A DNA stretch of 38,634 bases from Clostridiales bacterium UBA1728 (GCA_002315975.1 DCIK01000036.1:39340-77973), one strand, 5' to 3'. Positions 22,968 to 31,769 are shown, counted from the stretch's first letter. The notes: a model not told the origin generated them from the sequence alone. Made by a program: numbers and translations.

Positions 22968-24578
22968 ATGTTTTCAGGCGATTTTCTAACCGGCACTGCT
23001 CTTTTGGCTGCGGGTCGTCTGGCGCTGGAGCGCGGGGAGTTTATCCCCTATTATCAGGCGCAGTACAACCATTCCACCGGCATGATTACCGGGGCTGAGG
23101 CTCTGGTGCGCTGGCTCCACCCGGAAAAGGGGCTGATCAGTCCCGCCGCTTTTCTGCCGGAGTTTGAGGAAAACGGCTTCATTTCGGAGATCGATCTGGC
23201 CGTATTTGAGCAGGTCTGTGCCTTTGTGCGGAAATGTCTGGACGGGAAGCTGGCCGTGGTACCCATCTCGGTGAACATCTCCCGGAAGGATATTTTTGTC
23301 CCCGATTTTATTGCAAAGTTAGAGGCGCTGCGGGAAAAGTACGGTCTGAGCACCCGGTATCTGCGTCTGGAGCTGACAGAGAGCGCCGCGCAGGGCAGCG
23401 TGGAGCAGGTCATCGCCTTCATTGACGAGCTGCACACTCTGGGCTATGTGGTGGAGATGGATGACTTCGGCAGCGGCTTCTCCTCCCTGAATGTGCTCAA
23501 GGATGTGAACTTTGATATTATCAAGCTGGACCTCCGCTTTCTCAGCGGCAACCTCTCCGGCGGCAGGGGCGGCACTATCGTCAGCTCCGTAATCCGGATG
23601 TGCCAGTGGCTGGGCTTGCCCGTCATTGCCGAGGGCGTGGAGGACGTGCGGCAGGCCGACTTCATGCGCAGCATCGGCTGCGACTATATTCAGGGCTTTC
23701 TCTATGCCCGTCCCGAGCCCGAAGAGGAGTTTATCAGGCGGCTCAGCGGCGGCGTAATCGGCACGGTGGTTCCCCAGCTCAGTCTCATCGAAACGCTGGA
23801 CGCCGGTGCCTTCTGGAGTCCCGAGTCTCAGGAGACGCTGATTTTCAGCAACTATGTGGGCGGCGCCTGCATTTTCGAGTATACCAACGGCAGGGTAGAA
23901 ATCCTCCGCGTGAACGAAAAGTACCTTGCGGAAATGGGAATGAACATGAGCGAGAAGGAAGTAATCGCCATGGACCTCTTCTCCGTGCTGGATGAGAAGA
24001 ACCTGCCCGTTTACCGGAATATGCTGGAGCGTGCCATCGAAACCGGCGAGGAGCAGGAATGCGAAACCTGGCGCAGCATCATGTCCCAGTGCTGCGGCGA
24101 GGAGCGAATCTGCGTGCGCTCCACCGTCAGGCTCATCGGCAAAAGCCCTGTCAGCACCCTTTTCTACGCCATGATCCGCAATATCACCGCCGAGAAAAAC
24201 CGCTTTTCCGATATGCTCGACACGGAGCGGCGCTTTAAGGCCGCCAGCGAGCAGGTGAACATTTACTTCTGGGAATATACCGTGGCCACCCACGAAATGC
24301 GTCCCTGCTTCCGCTGTATGCGCGATCTGGGTCTGCCCGCTCTGGTCACCAACTACCCGGACACCGCCATCGAGATGGGCATCTTTCCGCCGGAGGTGGC
24401 CGATATGTACCGGGACTGGCACCGGCAGATCGAGCAGGGCGCGGAATCCTTAGAGGCCGTGATCCCCCTGACCGTGGGCCGTGTCCCCTTCCGGGTGCGC
24501 TATACCACCGAGTTTGATGAGCTGGGCAAGCCCGTAAAGGCTTACGGCTCCGCCGCGCTGGTCATCAACGAGGAGTAA
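22968..24578 (+). CDS. EAL-domain c-di-GMP phosphodiesterase with C-terminal PAS-like region
   Basis: The 536-residue protein opens with an EAL domain (about 15-255): GAEALVRW with Glu44, ISVNISRKD near 104, LRLELTES near 132, MDDFGSGFSSL with Asp165-Asp166, IIKLDLRFL near 183, VIAEGVED near 221 and QGFLYARPEP near 242. All metal and catalytic residues known for active EAL enzymes are there, so hydrolysis of c-di-GMP to pGpG is likely. No GGDEF domain is fused. The remaining 280 residues look like one or two PAS-like sensor folds (RILRVNEKYLAEMG-like strand near 312; NIYFWEYTVATHEM near 430). No membrane helix is present, so it acts in the cytoplasm. The start follows CGGAGGCAATAACC. It lies alone between two identical tRNA pairs. 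Confidence 0.88.
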   Translation: MFSGDFLTGTALLAAGRLALERGEFIPYYQAQYNHSTGMITGAEALVRWLHPEKGLISPAAFLPEFEENGFISEIDLAVFEQVCAFVRKCLDGKLAVVPISVNISRKDIFVPDFIAKLEALREKYGLSTRYLRLELTESAAQGSVEQVIAFIDELHTLGYVVEMDDFGSGFSSLNVLKDVNFDIIKLDLRFLSGNLSGGRGGTIVSSVIRMCQWLGLPVIAEGVEDVRQADFMRSIGCDYIQGFLYARPEPEEEFIRRLSGGVIGTVVPQLSLIETLDAGAFWSPESQETLIFSNYVGGACIFEYTNGRVEILRVNEKYLAEMGMNMSEKEVIAMDLFSVLDEKNLPVYRNMLERAIETGEEQECETWRSIMSQCCGEERICVRSTVRLIGKSPVSTLFYAMIRNITAEKNRFSDMLDTERRFKAASEQVNIYFWEYTVATHEMRPCFRCMRDLGLPALVTNYPDTAIEMGIFPPEVADMYRDWHRQIEQGAESLEAVIPLTVGRVPFRVRYTTEFDELGKPVKAYGSAALVINEE

Positions 24579-24628
24579 AGCGCCAAGGCAGCGGCGGGGA
24601 GGATTTTCCGGGAATATGAAAAAAATTC

Positions 24629-24657
24629 TTGACAAGTCTCCCCGCTTCTGCTATACT
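24629..24657 (+). promoter_or_regulatory. Promoter of tRNA pair 2
   Basis: TTGACA and TATACT with a 17-base spacer, 16 bases before tRNA-Asp. The promoter differs from that of pair 1 although the tRNAs are identical. Confidence 0.85.
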
Positions 24658-24673
24658 TCACTCACACCGATTC

Positions 24674-24750
24674 GGCCGGGTGGTTCAGTCGGTTAGAACG
24701 CCGGCCTGTCACGCCGGAGGTCGAGGGTTCAAGTCCCTTCCCGGTCGCCA
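24674..24750 (+). tRNA. tRNA-Asp (GTC anticodon), copy 2
   Basis: Identical over all 77 bases to 22504-22580, including the encoded CCA. Confidence 0.96.
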
Positions 24751-24774
24751 CAGGCCCCTTTTTGGGGCCTGTTT

Positions 24775-24850
<76 letters not shown>

Positions 24851-24893
24851 ACAAAAAGCCACATTTGTCTGATAGACAAATGTGGCTTTTTTG
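24851..24893 (+). terminator. Terminator of tRNA pair 2
   Basis: ACAAAAAGCCACATTTGTCT, a 3-base loop and its complement ending in a T6 run, directly after the CCA. Confidence 0.88.
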
Positions 24894-24924
24894 TTGAACT
24901 AAGCGTTCCGCCAGGGCAGAACAT

Positions 24925-25066
24925 TAAGTTTGCTTCGCAAGTGAAGTGCCCTTCGGGCGTGAAGAGCCTGCGGGCGTGAGCAGCGGAACGCTGAGCTTCA
25001 CATTCGGCTTTGCCGAATACTTCACGGCGTAAGCCGCTTCACTTGCCCGACAGGGCATACTTCATT
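24925..25066. repeat. Array of small hairpins joined by GTGAAG/CTTCAC motifs
   Basis: Short GC-rich hairpins (TTGCTTCGCAA; GCCCTTCGGGC; ATTCGGCTTTGCCGAAT; GGCGTAAGCC; TGCCCGACAGGGCA) alternate with GTGAAG or CTTCAC motifs that can also pair across the array. There is no credible ORF. It lies between the tRNA terminator and the promoter of the second UroD-like gene. Confidence 0.6.
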
Positions 25067-25135
25067 TTGCACAATGTGTCAGAGAGAATCGTCCTCGTTG
25101 ACGAAGGGCCGTGCGTATTTTCGGAATATTTCTCA

Positions 25136-25164
25136 TTGCCTTTTCCTTCGCTCTGTGCTATACT
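25136..25164 (+). promoter_or_regulatory. Promoter of the second UroD-like gene
   Basis: TTGCCT and TATACT with a 17-base spacer, 40 bases before the ATG. Confidence 0.65.
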
Positions 25165-25204
25165 CTTTTTGCATAAAGAAATAAAGCAAGGAAGGTATAA
25201 ATGT

Positions 25205-26164
25205 ATGGAACTGCCCATCTCCAAGCGTGAGAATCTGCTGCTGGCTCTCAACCACCAGAAGCCCGCGTGGATGCCCGCTCTTTACTCCGATTCCCAGATC
25301 GTTACCTGCAAGACCAGCCGCGACATGGCTCCCACCAAGGAGGCCGCCGGCTTTGACTGGTTCGGCACCCGCTACGACTACTCCGCCGTCCTCAACTGCA
25401 ATATGCCCAACGGCGGCGTAATGGACGACATTACCCAGTGGCGCGAGAAGGTCAGGTGGCCCGATATGGACGCTCTCGATTGGTCTCACGATGCCGACGG
25501 CTTTGTCCGCAACGAGGAGCTCTGCTGCTACGCCCGTCTGAGCAACGGTATCTTCGAGCGCATCCACGCCTTCATGGGCTTTGAGCAGGCCCTGCAGGAT
25601 ATGTTCGTGGAACCCGACGAGTGCCGCGAGTTTTTCCTGCGTATGGCCCAGTACCGCGTCGACCTGTTCAACAAGTACGCCGACTGCTTCCCCCTGGACT
25701 TCATCGTGGCTGCCGACGACTACGGCACCGCCCGCGCCCCCTTCTTCTCCTGTGAGATGTACGAAGACCTGCTCTACGAGCCCACCCGCCGCTTCGTGGA
25801 GGGCGTTCACGCCCGGGGCGTGAAGTTCATCGCCCACTGCTGCGGCTGCGTTACCCCCTTCATGCCCTACTTTGTGGAGATGGGTGTTGACGGCGTGGAG
25901 ATTCAGGCTGAGCTGAACGATCTGAGCGCCATCATGCAGCAGTACGGCGATAAGCTCCTCATCGAGGTTCGTCCCACCATCAACGGCTCCGCTGATGAGG
26001 ATGTGATCGCTGCCGCCCACGCTCTTGTGGACACCTACGGCGCTCACACCAACCCCGGCAGCGGCGGTACCTGCATGGGCCGCGCCGCCACCCCCGAGCA
26101 GAACAGGCTCCTCAACGACGAGATCGTCCGCTACAGTCTGGAAAAGTACGCCGCCGTCCGCTGA
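25205..26164 (+). CDS. UroD/MtaA-superfamily protein, second paralogue
   Basis: The 319-residue protein shares with the gene at 10000-11094 the pattern of a WPDMDALDW or MPDIDSWDW turn, then NGIFERIHAFMGFEQAL, an AADDYGTARAPFFS strand and a KFIAHCCGCV stretch that gives the HxC ligand pattern of corrinoid-linked methyltransferases. It is shorter than normal UroD (about 340-360). It lacks the N-terminal porphyrin-binding Arg cluster, so haem synthesis is unlikely. The ATG at 25205 follows AAGGAAGGTATAAATGT; the frame is open upstream to 25010 but only through the hairpin array and promoter. It has its own promoter and terminator. The methyl donor or acceptor cannot be told. Confidence 0.78.
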   Translation: MELPISKRENLLLALNHQKPAWMPALYSDSQIVTCKTSRDMAPTKEAAGFDWFGTRYDYSAVLNCNMPNGGVMDDITQWREKVRWPDMDALDWSHDADGFVRNEELCCYARLSNGIFERIHAFMGFEQALQDMFVEPDECREFFLRMAQYRVDLFNKYADCFPLDFIVAADDYGTARAPFFSCEMYEDLLYEPTRRFVEGVHARGVKFIAHCCGCVTPFMPYFVEMGVDGVEIQAELNDLSAIMQQYGDKLLIEVRPTINGSADEDVIAAAHALVDTYGAHTNPGSGGTCMGRAATPEQNRLLNDEIVRYSLEKYAAVR

Positions 26165-26191
26165 GACGCAGAAGCTGGAAAATAATTTTTT

Positions 26192-26221
26192 ACCGAGACG
26201 CTTTCCTGCGTCTCGGTTTCT
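26192..26221 (+). terminator. Terminator of the second UroD-like gene
   Basis: ACCGAGACGC, a 6-base loop and GCGTCTCGGT followed by TTCTTT, 28 bases past the stop. Confidence 0.8.
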
Positions 26222-26248
26222 TTACATATCCCTTTTTTGTGGTATAAT
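26221..26248 (+). promoter_or_regulatory. Promoter of the NHLM export operon
   Basis: TTTACA and TATAAT with a 16-base spacer, about 50 bases before the mini-HlyD start. Confidence 0.65.
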
Positions 26249-26298
26249 ATATATTCAAAATTATAAATCCTCATCTTACCACAGAAGGAGCTTTTCAT

Positions 26299-26769
26299 AT
26301 GAGCATTTTCAGAGAAAAGAGCATAGAGCGCATCTCCTCGCCGGAGCAGCTTGACAGCTATCTCCGGGTCACCAATCCCCCCATGTGGCTGGGACTGGGA
26401 GCCGTGATCCTGCTGCTGACCGGCGCTCTCATCTGGGGCATTTTCGGCCGGCTGGAGAGCACTGTCAGGGCTGTTGCCGTCTGCGCCGAGGGTGAAACGG
26501 TCTGCTATGTGAGCGAGACGGATTTTGAGCGTGTTGCTCTCTCCAATGAGGTTCGCATCGGGGAGCTCAGCGCCCATGTGACAGGTAAGGAGCAGGAGGC
26601 CGTCCGCGCCGAGACCGTCCTCAACGACTATGCCATGCATCTATGTGAGCTGGAGGAGGGCGAGTATGTCCACGCCCTTACGCTGGACGCTGCCCCGGAG
26701 GCCGAGGGAAATTATGCCGCCACCGTTGTGGTGGAGAGCATCCCCGCCATCCGCTTTCTGCTGAACTGA
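26299..26769 (+). CDS. Mini HlyD-like secretion protein of an NHLM/NHLP-type system
   Basis: The 156-residue protein starts with the N-terminal signature of NHLP bacteriocin-system membrane-fusion proteins (REKSIERISSPEQLDSYLRV, residues 5-24), then one membrane helix (about 29-50, WLGLGAVILLLTGALIWGI) ending in FGRLESTVRA. The outer part is only about 100 residues and looks like a bare barrel-sandwich half (VCYVSETDFERVAL; GEYVHALTL; YAATVVVES). Typical HlyD partners are 270-400 residues with a coiled coil, absent here. It ends 12 bases before the peptidase-ABC gene, so it is the first gene of the export operon. The start follows AGAAGGAGCTTTTCAT. Confidence 0.7.
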   Translation: MSIFREKSIERISSPEQLDSYLRVTNPPMWLGLGAVILLLTGALIWGIFGRLESTVRAVAVCAEGETVCYVSETDFERVALSNEVRIGELSAHVTGKEQEAVRAETVLNDYAMHLCELEEGEYVHALTLDAAPEAEGNYAATVVVESIPAIRFLLN

Positions 26770-26781
26770 GAGGGTGCAGGT

Positions 26782-28959
26782 ATGAGGAAAACAAACCATA
26801 CGCCGCTGAGCAGCGGCGTGGCCAGGGTGCCCGTTGTCATGCAGCTGGAGGCGCTGGAATGCGGTGCCGCCTGCCTGACCATGGTGCTGGCCTACTATGG
26901 CCGCTGGCTGCCGCTGGAGCAGATTCGCGCCGACTGCGGTGTCAGCCGTGACGGTTCCAACGCTCTGAACATACTCAAGGCCGCCCGCGCCTACGGGCTC
27001 AAGGCCTCCGGCGCCCGCTTCGAGCCGGAAAGTCTCCGCGCCCACGGGCAGTTCCCCTGCATCATCCACTGGAATTTCAATCACTTTGTGGTGCTCTGCG
27101 GCTTCAAGGGCGACAGGGTCTATCTCAACGACCCCGCCCGGGGCAATCTGGTCACCACCATGGAGGAGTTTGACCGGGCCTTTACGGGCATCGCCCTGCT
27201 GCTGGAGCCCGGCGAGAGCTTTGTCCCCGGCGGCTCCCAGAAGAGCATCTGGAGCTTTGTGAAAAAGCGTCTGCCCTCCCTGCGCGTGCCCATCGCCGTC
27301 ACCGTCACCGTGTCGGTGATCTCCTCGCTGCTGGGCATTATCACCCCGGTCTTTGACAGAATCTTCTACGATCGGCTTCTCACCGGGCAGAACAGCCAGT
27401 GGGTCAGACCCTATTTTCTCGCCCTCGCCGCCCTCTATCTGGTGCAGCTCTTTCTCCGTTTCCTCCAGAGCGACACCAATCTGAAGTCCAACGGCAAGAT
27501 CAACGCCACGGGCTCTCTCTCGTTCATGTGGAAGGTGCTCCACCTGCCCATGGGCTTTTTCTCCCAGCGTATGACCGGCGATATTCTCTCCCGCCAGAGC
27601 AGCAACAGTGCCGTGGCCAACACGCTGGTGAATACTCTCTCTCCCCTGCTGCTCAATGCCGCCATGATGATCTTCTATCTGGTGGTCATGCTGCGCTATT
27701 CCGTGCTGCTGACGGTGGTGGGTCTTGTGTCCGTGGTCTGCAACCTGATCATGGGACAGACCATCTCCAAAAAGCGTATCAATCTCTCCCGGGTCATGAT
27801 GCGCGACAGCGGCAAGCTCTATTCCACCACCGTGTCCGGGCTGCAGATGATGGAAACCATCAAGTCCAACGGCGCCGAGGCCGGCTTCTTCGAGACCTGG
27901 AGCGGTCAGTCCGCCGCCGTCAACGCCCAGAGCCAGCAGTTTAACCGGCAGGAGCTGCTGCTGGGGCTCATCCCCCAGGCGGTTTCCTCTCTGGCCGGCA
28001 GCGTGATTCTGGGCGTCGGCGTGGGACTGATGATGAAGGGCAGCTTCACCCTCGGCACCCTCACGGCCTTTCAGGGCTTTTACGCCTCCTTCTCCGCCCC
28101 GGCCTCTCAGCTGATCCGCGCCGGGCAGACCGTGCAGGAGCTGCGCACCCAGATGGAGCGCATTGAAGACGTGATGGAGTATCCCGAGGACCCCATGCTC
28201 GTCAGCGAAAAAGCAGACGAGAGCGCCGAGATGCGCAAGCTCTCCGGCGCCATCGAGATTAAGAACCTGAGCTTCGGCTATTCGCCTCTGGCCGATCCCC
28301 TCATCGAGGATTTCAACATCTCCATCCGGCCCGGCAGCCGCGTGGCCTTTGTGGGTGCCTCCGGCTGCGGCAAGTCCACGCTCAGCAAGCTCATCTCCGG
28401 CCTCTATGAGCCCCGCTCCGGCGAGATTCTCTTTGACGGCAAGCCCATCCGGGAGATTGACCACCGGGTGTTCACCGGCAGCGTGGCCGTGGTGGATCAG
28501 GATATTATCCTCTTTGAAGACACCATATCCAATAATGTAAAGATGTTCGACGAGTCCATCGCGGACTTCGAGGTTATCCTCGCTGCCCGGGACGCTCAGA
28601 TTCACAACGATATACTCCGGCGCCCCAAGGGCTACAACCACAAACTTCTGGAGGGCGGCAAGGACCTCTCCGGCGGTCAGCGCCAGCGGCTGGAGATCGT
28701 CCGCGTGCTCGCTCAGGACCCCACCATCATCATTCTGGATGAGGCCACCTCCGCCCTGGATGCCAAGACCGAATTTGAGGTGGTCAGGGCCATCAAGGAG
28801 CGGGGCATTACCTGCATCGTCATCGCCCACCGGCTCTCTACCATCCGCGACTGCGATGAGATCGTGGTGCTGGATCACGGCAAGGTGGTGGAGCGGGGCA
28901 CCCACGAGGAGCTCATGGCTCTGGGGGGTGCGTATACGCAGCTGGTGACCAACGACTAG
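26782..28959 (+). CDS. NHLM-type peptide exporter: C39 peptidase-ABC transporter
   Basis: The 725-residue protein has a C39 peptidase (about 10-150) with MQLEALECGAAC carrying catalytic Cys27, His101 in HWNFNHFVVL and Asp117 in LNDPARG, then a six-helix ABC exporter domain (about 165-450) and an ATPase (about 490-720) with GASGCGKST near 524, LSGGQRQRLE near 631, IIILDEATSALD near 650 and IAHRLSTI near 680. Such proteins cut the leader after a double-Gly motif and export the peptide. The N-terminal spacing fits the NHLM bacteriocin family. Its stop codon TAG is now formed partly by an inserted mobile element; the original stop was probably TGA. Confidence 0.9.
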   Translation: MRKTNHTPLSSGVARVPVVMQLEALECGAACLTMVLAYYGRWLPLEQIRADCGVSRDGSNALNILKAARAYGLKASGARFEPESLRAHGQFPCIIHWNFNHFVVLCGFKGDRVYLNDPARGNLVTTMEEFDRAFTGIALLLEPGESFVPGGSQKSIWSFVKKRLPSLRVPIAVTVTVSVISSLLGIITPVFDRIFYDRLLTGQNSQWVRPYFLALAALYLVQLFLRFLQSDTNLKSNGKINATGSLSFMWKVLHLPMGFFSQRMTGDILSRQSSNSAVANTLVNTLSPLLLNAAMMIFYLVVMLRYSVLLTVVGLVSVVCNLIMGQTISKKRINLSRVMMRDSGKLYSTTVSGLQMMETIKSNGAEAGFFETWSGQSAAVNAQSQQFNRQELLLGLIPQAVSSLAGSVILGVGVGLMMKGSFTLGTLTAFQGFYASFSAPASQLIRAGQTVQELRTQMERIEDVMEYPEDPMLVSEKADESAEMRKLSGAIEIKNLSFGYSPLADPLIEDFNISIRPGSRVAFVGASGCGKSTLSKLISGLYEPRSGEILFDGKPIREIDHRVFTGSVAVVDQDIILFEDTISNNVKMFDESIADFEVILAARDAQIHNDILRRPKGYNHKLLEGGKDLSGGQRQRLEIVRVLAQDPTIIILDEATSALDAKTEFEVVRAIKERGITCIVIAHRLSTIRDCDEIVVLDHGKVVERGTHEELMALGGAYTQLVTND

Positions 28960-29172
28960 TCGATTGCAAAACTTCGTTTTGCAATCGAGGTAGAGTACTC
29001 GCGCTGATCGCGGCGGCTATGCCGCCCTGGTCGGTGCGGGGGCGCACCAGCAGAGTGCGCCTCAGGGTATTTTCAAGCGAGCAGAGCTCGCTTGAAAATG
29101 ATTTGATTTTTTTCGAGCTGCGGGCGCAGACTCTGCGAGGCTATTTGCCCGGCAGAGCACTGTTACCCCCTG
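28958..29172 (-). mobile_element. MITE-like structured element, copy 4 (complete, with target duplication)
   Basis: A 215-base element flanked by CCAACGACT at 28949-28957 and 29173-29181. In minus-strand reading it has the order of copy 1: GTGCTC, TAGCCTCGCAGAG, hairpin A (CAAGCGAGC...GCTCGCTTG between CATTTT and AAAATAC), B (GAGGCGCAC...GTGCGCC), C (GGCGGC...GCCGCC) and D (TCGATTGCAAAAC...). Arms of A and D differ from copy 1 by paired changes. It separates two exporter genes that were once 18 bases apart. Confidence 0.85.
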
Positions 29173-29198
29173 CCAACGACTGACAAAAGGAGAACGCT

Positions 29199-31358
29199 AT
29201 GAGTTGGTTTGATGATCAGCTCCGGGAACGGAAGAAGCTGGACGATGAGACGCTGCGGGATGCCTATGCGTCCGTTGTCAACGCCGTCATCGGCGAGGAG
29301 TTTTCTTTTTCCGAGTCTGCGGATGCTCTGGAGCTGATACTCTCTTTCTATCATCTGCCCCGCGTCACGCTGCCTGATGAGGTGGACGAGGACGAAAAGC
29401 TGGCCGCCTTCTGCCGTCTGACGGGGCTCATGCAGCGCAGCGTACATATGGACAGCGGCTGGTATAACTCTGCCTTCGGTGCCTTCCTCTGCAAAAAGCG
29501 GGACGGGGGCATAGTGGCCGTAACGCCCGATGCCGCCGGTCACTACTCCTATTTCGATCAGGAGCAGCATAAACAGATTCGTCTAAATCGCAAAACCGAG
29601 AGGCTGCTGGAGTGGGACGCCATCTGCTTTTATAAGCCCCTGCCCGCCAAGGAACTGACGGTCATGGATTTGCTGCGCTTCGGCGTGTCCAGCTGGTCGG
29701 TATCGGACTTTGCCTATACCATTCTTCTCATGCTCATCGGTACGCTTCTGGGTCTGCTGACGCCCCGGCTCAGTCACTTTCTCTACAGCACTGTGGCCGC
29801 TCAGAGCAGCATGACGCTGCTTCTCTCCACCATGATCTTCATCGTGTGTCTGAATCTCTCCACGCTGCTGCTGGGGGCCATGCGCTCGGCCTTTACCGCC
29901 CGCTCCGGCGTGAAACTCCAGTCGGCGGTCAGCTCCGCCATCATGATGCGCACACTCAACCTGCCCATGTCCTTCTTCCGGCACTACTCCTCCGGCGAGC
30001 TGCTGCAGCGCATCAGCTATGCCGAGAGCGTTTGCTCCACGCTGGTGGATATGATCTTCTCCACCGCCCTCAGCTCGCTCTTTTCTCTGGCCTATATCTC
30101 CCAGATTTTCGTCTATGCCCCCGCTCTGGGCATCCCGGCGCTGATTATCATTCTGCTGAACGTGGGCTTTTCCGCCCTGAGCACGGTAATCCAGACCAAG
30201 CTGGCAAAGCGGAAGATGGAAGTCAGCGCCAGAAACGCCGGCATCTCCCTCTCCACGGTCTCCGGCGTGCAGAAAATCCGGCTCTCCGGTGCCGAGGAGC
30301 GTATGTTCGCCCGCTGGGCCGGCGCTTTCTCCGAGGAGCTGCGCATGAGCTACAATCCCCCGCTCTTTCTCCGCTACAACGCGGCTCTCTCCGGCATTAT
30401 CGCTCTGGGCGGCTCTCTGCTGCTGAGCTATCTGGCCGTTTCCACCCATGTGGATGCCCCCGCCTACGCCGCCTTCCAGTCGGCCTACGGCATGGTCTCC
30501 GGGGCCATCACCGGTCTTGTGGGCATCGCCCTGCGCTTTGCCGAGCTGAAGCCCAGTCTGGATATGGCGCGCCCCCTGCTGGAGACGCTCCCCGAGTCGG
30601 AGGGCAAGGTCACGGAGCTGGAGAATCCCAGCGGCAACATCGAGATGAGCCATGTGAGCTTCCGCTATGCCGAGGATCTGCCCAACATCCTCGACGACTT
30701 CTCCCTGAAGATCAACAAGGGCGAGTATGTGGCCATCGTGGGCAGAACCGGCTGCGGCAAGTCCACGCTGGTGCGTCTGCTCCTTGGCTTTGAGAAGCCC
30801 CTCACCGGTGCCATCTACTACGACGGCGTGGACCTGAGCAAGATCGAGAAAAAGTCCCTGCGCCAGAAGATCGGCACCGTCATGCAGGACGACAGGCTCT
30901 TTATGGGCAGCATCTACAGCAATATCGTCATCTGCTCCCCCCGCCTTTCTCTGGATCGGGCCTGGGAGGCCGCCGAGACCGCAGGCATCGCCGACGACAT
31001 CCGCAATATGCCCATGGGGATGCACACCGTCATCGCCGACGGGCAGGGCGGCATCTCCGGCGGTCAGCGCCAGCGGCTGATGATCGCCCGTGCCATTGCC
31101 CCCAAGCCCCGGATCCTCATCTTCGATGAGGCCACCTCCGCCCTGGACAATCTGACCCAGAAAAAGGTCAGCGAGGCGCTGGACGCTCTGGACTGCACCC
31201 GCATTGTGATTGCCCACCGTCTCTCCACCATTCGCCACTGTGACCGGATTCTGGTCATGGACGGCGGCAAGGTGGTCGAGGAGGGCTCTTACGACGAGCT
31301 GGTGGCAAAAAACGGCTTTTTTGCCGAGCTGGTGGAACGGCAACGCTTGGACACCTGA
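29199..31358 (+). CDS. NHLM-type peptide exporter: second ABC permease/ATPase subunit
   Basis: The 719-residue protein lacks a peptidase. About 150 N-terminal residues form a soluble domain (ends near LEWDAICFYKPLPAKE), as in the permease/ATPase partner of NHLP exporters. Six helices follow (about 165-440), then an ATPase (about 480-715) with GRTGCGKSTL near 514, ISGGQRQRLM near 618 (Ile in place of the usual Leu), ILIFDEATSALD near 637 and IAHRLSTIR near 668. It probably pairs with the C39-ABC protein as a heterodimer. The ATG at 29199 follows AAAAGGAGAACGCT. Confidence 0.87.
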   Translation: MSWFDDQLRERKKLDDETLRDAYASVVNAVIGEEFSFSESADALELILSFYHLPRVTLPDEVDEDEKLAAFCRLTGLMQRSVHMDSGWYNSAFGAFLCKKRDGGIVAVTPDAAGHYSYFDQEQHKQIRLNRKTERLLEWDAICFYKPLPAKELTVMDLLRFGVSSWSVSDFAYTILLMLIGTLLGLLTPRLSHFLYSTVAAQSSMTLLLSTMIFIVCLNLSTLLLGAMRSAFTARSGVKLQSAVSSAIMMRTLNLPMSFFRHYSSGELLQRISYAESVCSTLVDMIFSTALSSLFSLAYISQIFVYAPALGIPALIIILLNVGFSALSTVIQTKLAKRKMEVSARNAGISLSTVSGVQKIRLSGAEERMFARWAGAFSEELRMSYNPPLFLRYNAALSGIIALGGSLLLSYLAVSTHVDAPAYAAFQSAYGMVSGAITGLVGIALRFAELKPSLDMARPLLETLPESEGKVTELENPSGNIEMSHVSFRYAEDLPNILDDFSLKINKGEYVAIVGRTGCGKSTLVRLLLGFEKPLTGAIYYDGVDLSKIEKKSLRQKIGTVMQDDRLFMGSIYSNIVICSPRLSLDRAWEAAETAGIADDIRNMPMGMHTVIADGQGGISGGQRQRLMIARAIAPKPRILIFDEATSALDNLTQKKVSEALDALDCTRIVIAHRLSTIRHCDRILVMDGGKVVEEGSYDELVAKNGFFAELVERQRLDT

Positions 31359-31462
31359 ATCTTCGAAGGGGAAGCCGGCTCGCGAAGCGATACCGAAGAG
31401 GTATTTTGCGCTTTTCACAAAACGCAGGTTTACTTTTTTACTTTTTTTCGTTAAATCGGCAC

Positions 31463-31491
31463 TTGACAAAACCGTAACGGCATGGTATCAT
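31463..31491 (+). promoter_or_regulatory. Promoter of the lysine transporter operon
   Basis: TTGACA and TATCAT with a 17-base spacer. The riboswitch P1 stem begins about 20 bases later. The 100 bases before it (31359-31460) hold no gene I can see. Confidence 0.85.
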
Positions 31492-31512
31492 TCCACCAAC
31501 AACTGAAGCAAT

Positions 31513-31655
31513 GATAGAGGCGCGAGGTACATCAGTAGCGTTCGGGAGCTGCTCAAGCAGCGTTGAGAGAGCGCGAAAGGGTGCATCGCCGAAGCTGAGA
31601 GAGGTTTGAGACTCTCGATGCTGGGCAGACGGAGAACATCCGGCTGACTGTCGCA
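31513..31655 (+). promoter_or_regulatory. Lysine riboswitch (L-box)
   Basis: The order of conserved parts fits the L-box: GATAGAGGCGCGAGG, CATCAGTAG, a variable hairpin (GAGCTGCTC...), GCGAAAGGG, GCATCGCCGAAGC, the GAGAG...CTCTC arm with GATGCTGGGC, a further hairpin (GACGGAGAACATCCGGC) and GACTGTC closing P1 against GATAG. A promoter precedes it and a terminator follows. Lysine binding should reduce expression of the transporter genes. Confidence 0.9.
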
Positions 31656-31705
31656 GAAATGCGGAGTGCTATCGTTCGCGCCGATTCTCCTCTTAGCTTT
31701 TTCGG

Positions 31706-31738
31706 CGACCGAAGCACATCGCTTCGGTCGTTTTATTA
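31706..31738 (+). terminator. Terminator of the lysine riboswitch
   Basis: GACCGAAGC, a 5-base loop, GCTTCGGTC and GTTTTATT, about 50 bases after the aptamer and 32 before the start codon. Confidence 0.85.
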
Positions 31739-31769
31739 TCTGCCCGAAACGGGAAAGGAGAAAAAGAAA

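Noticed and set aside
26641..28905. 754-residue open frame on the minus strand
   Set aside because: It is antisense to the well-supported C39-ABC gene, rich in His, Gly, Gln and Ala, and has no recognisable domain; open antisense frames are common at this GC content.
29583..31469. 628-residue open frame on the minus strand
   Set aside because: Antisense to the second ABC exporter gene with the same low-complexity composition and no family motif.
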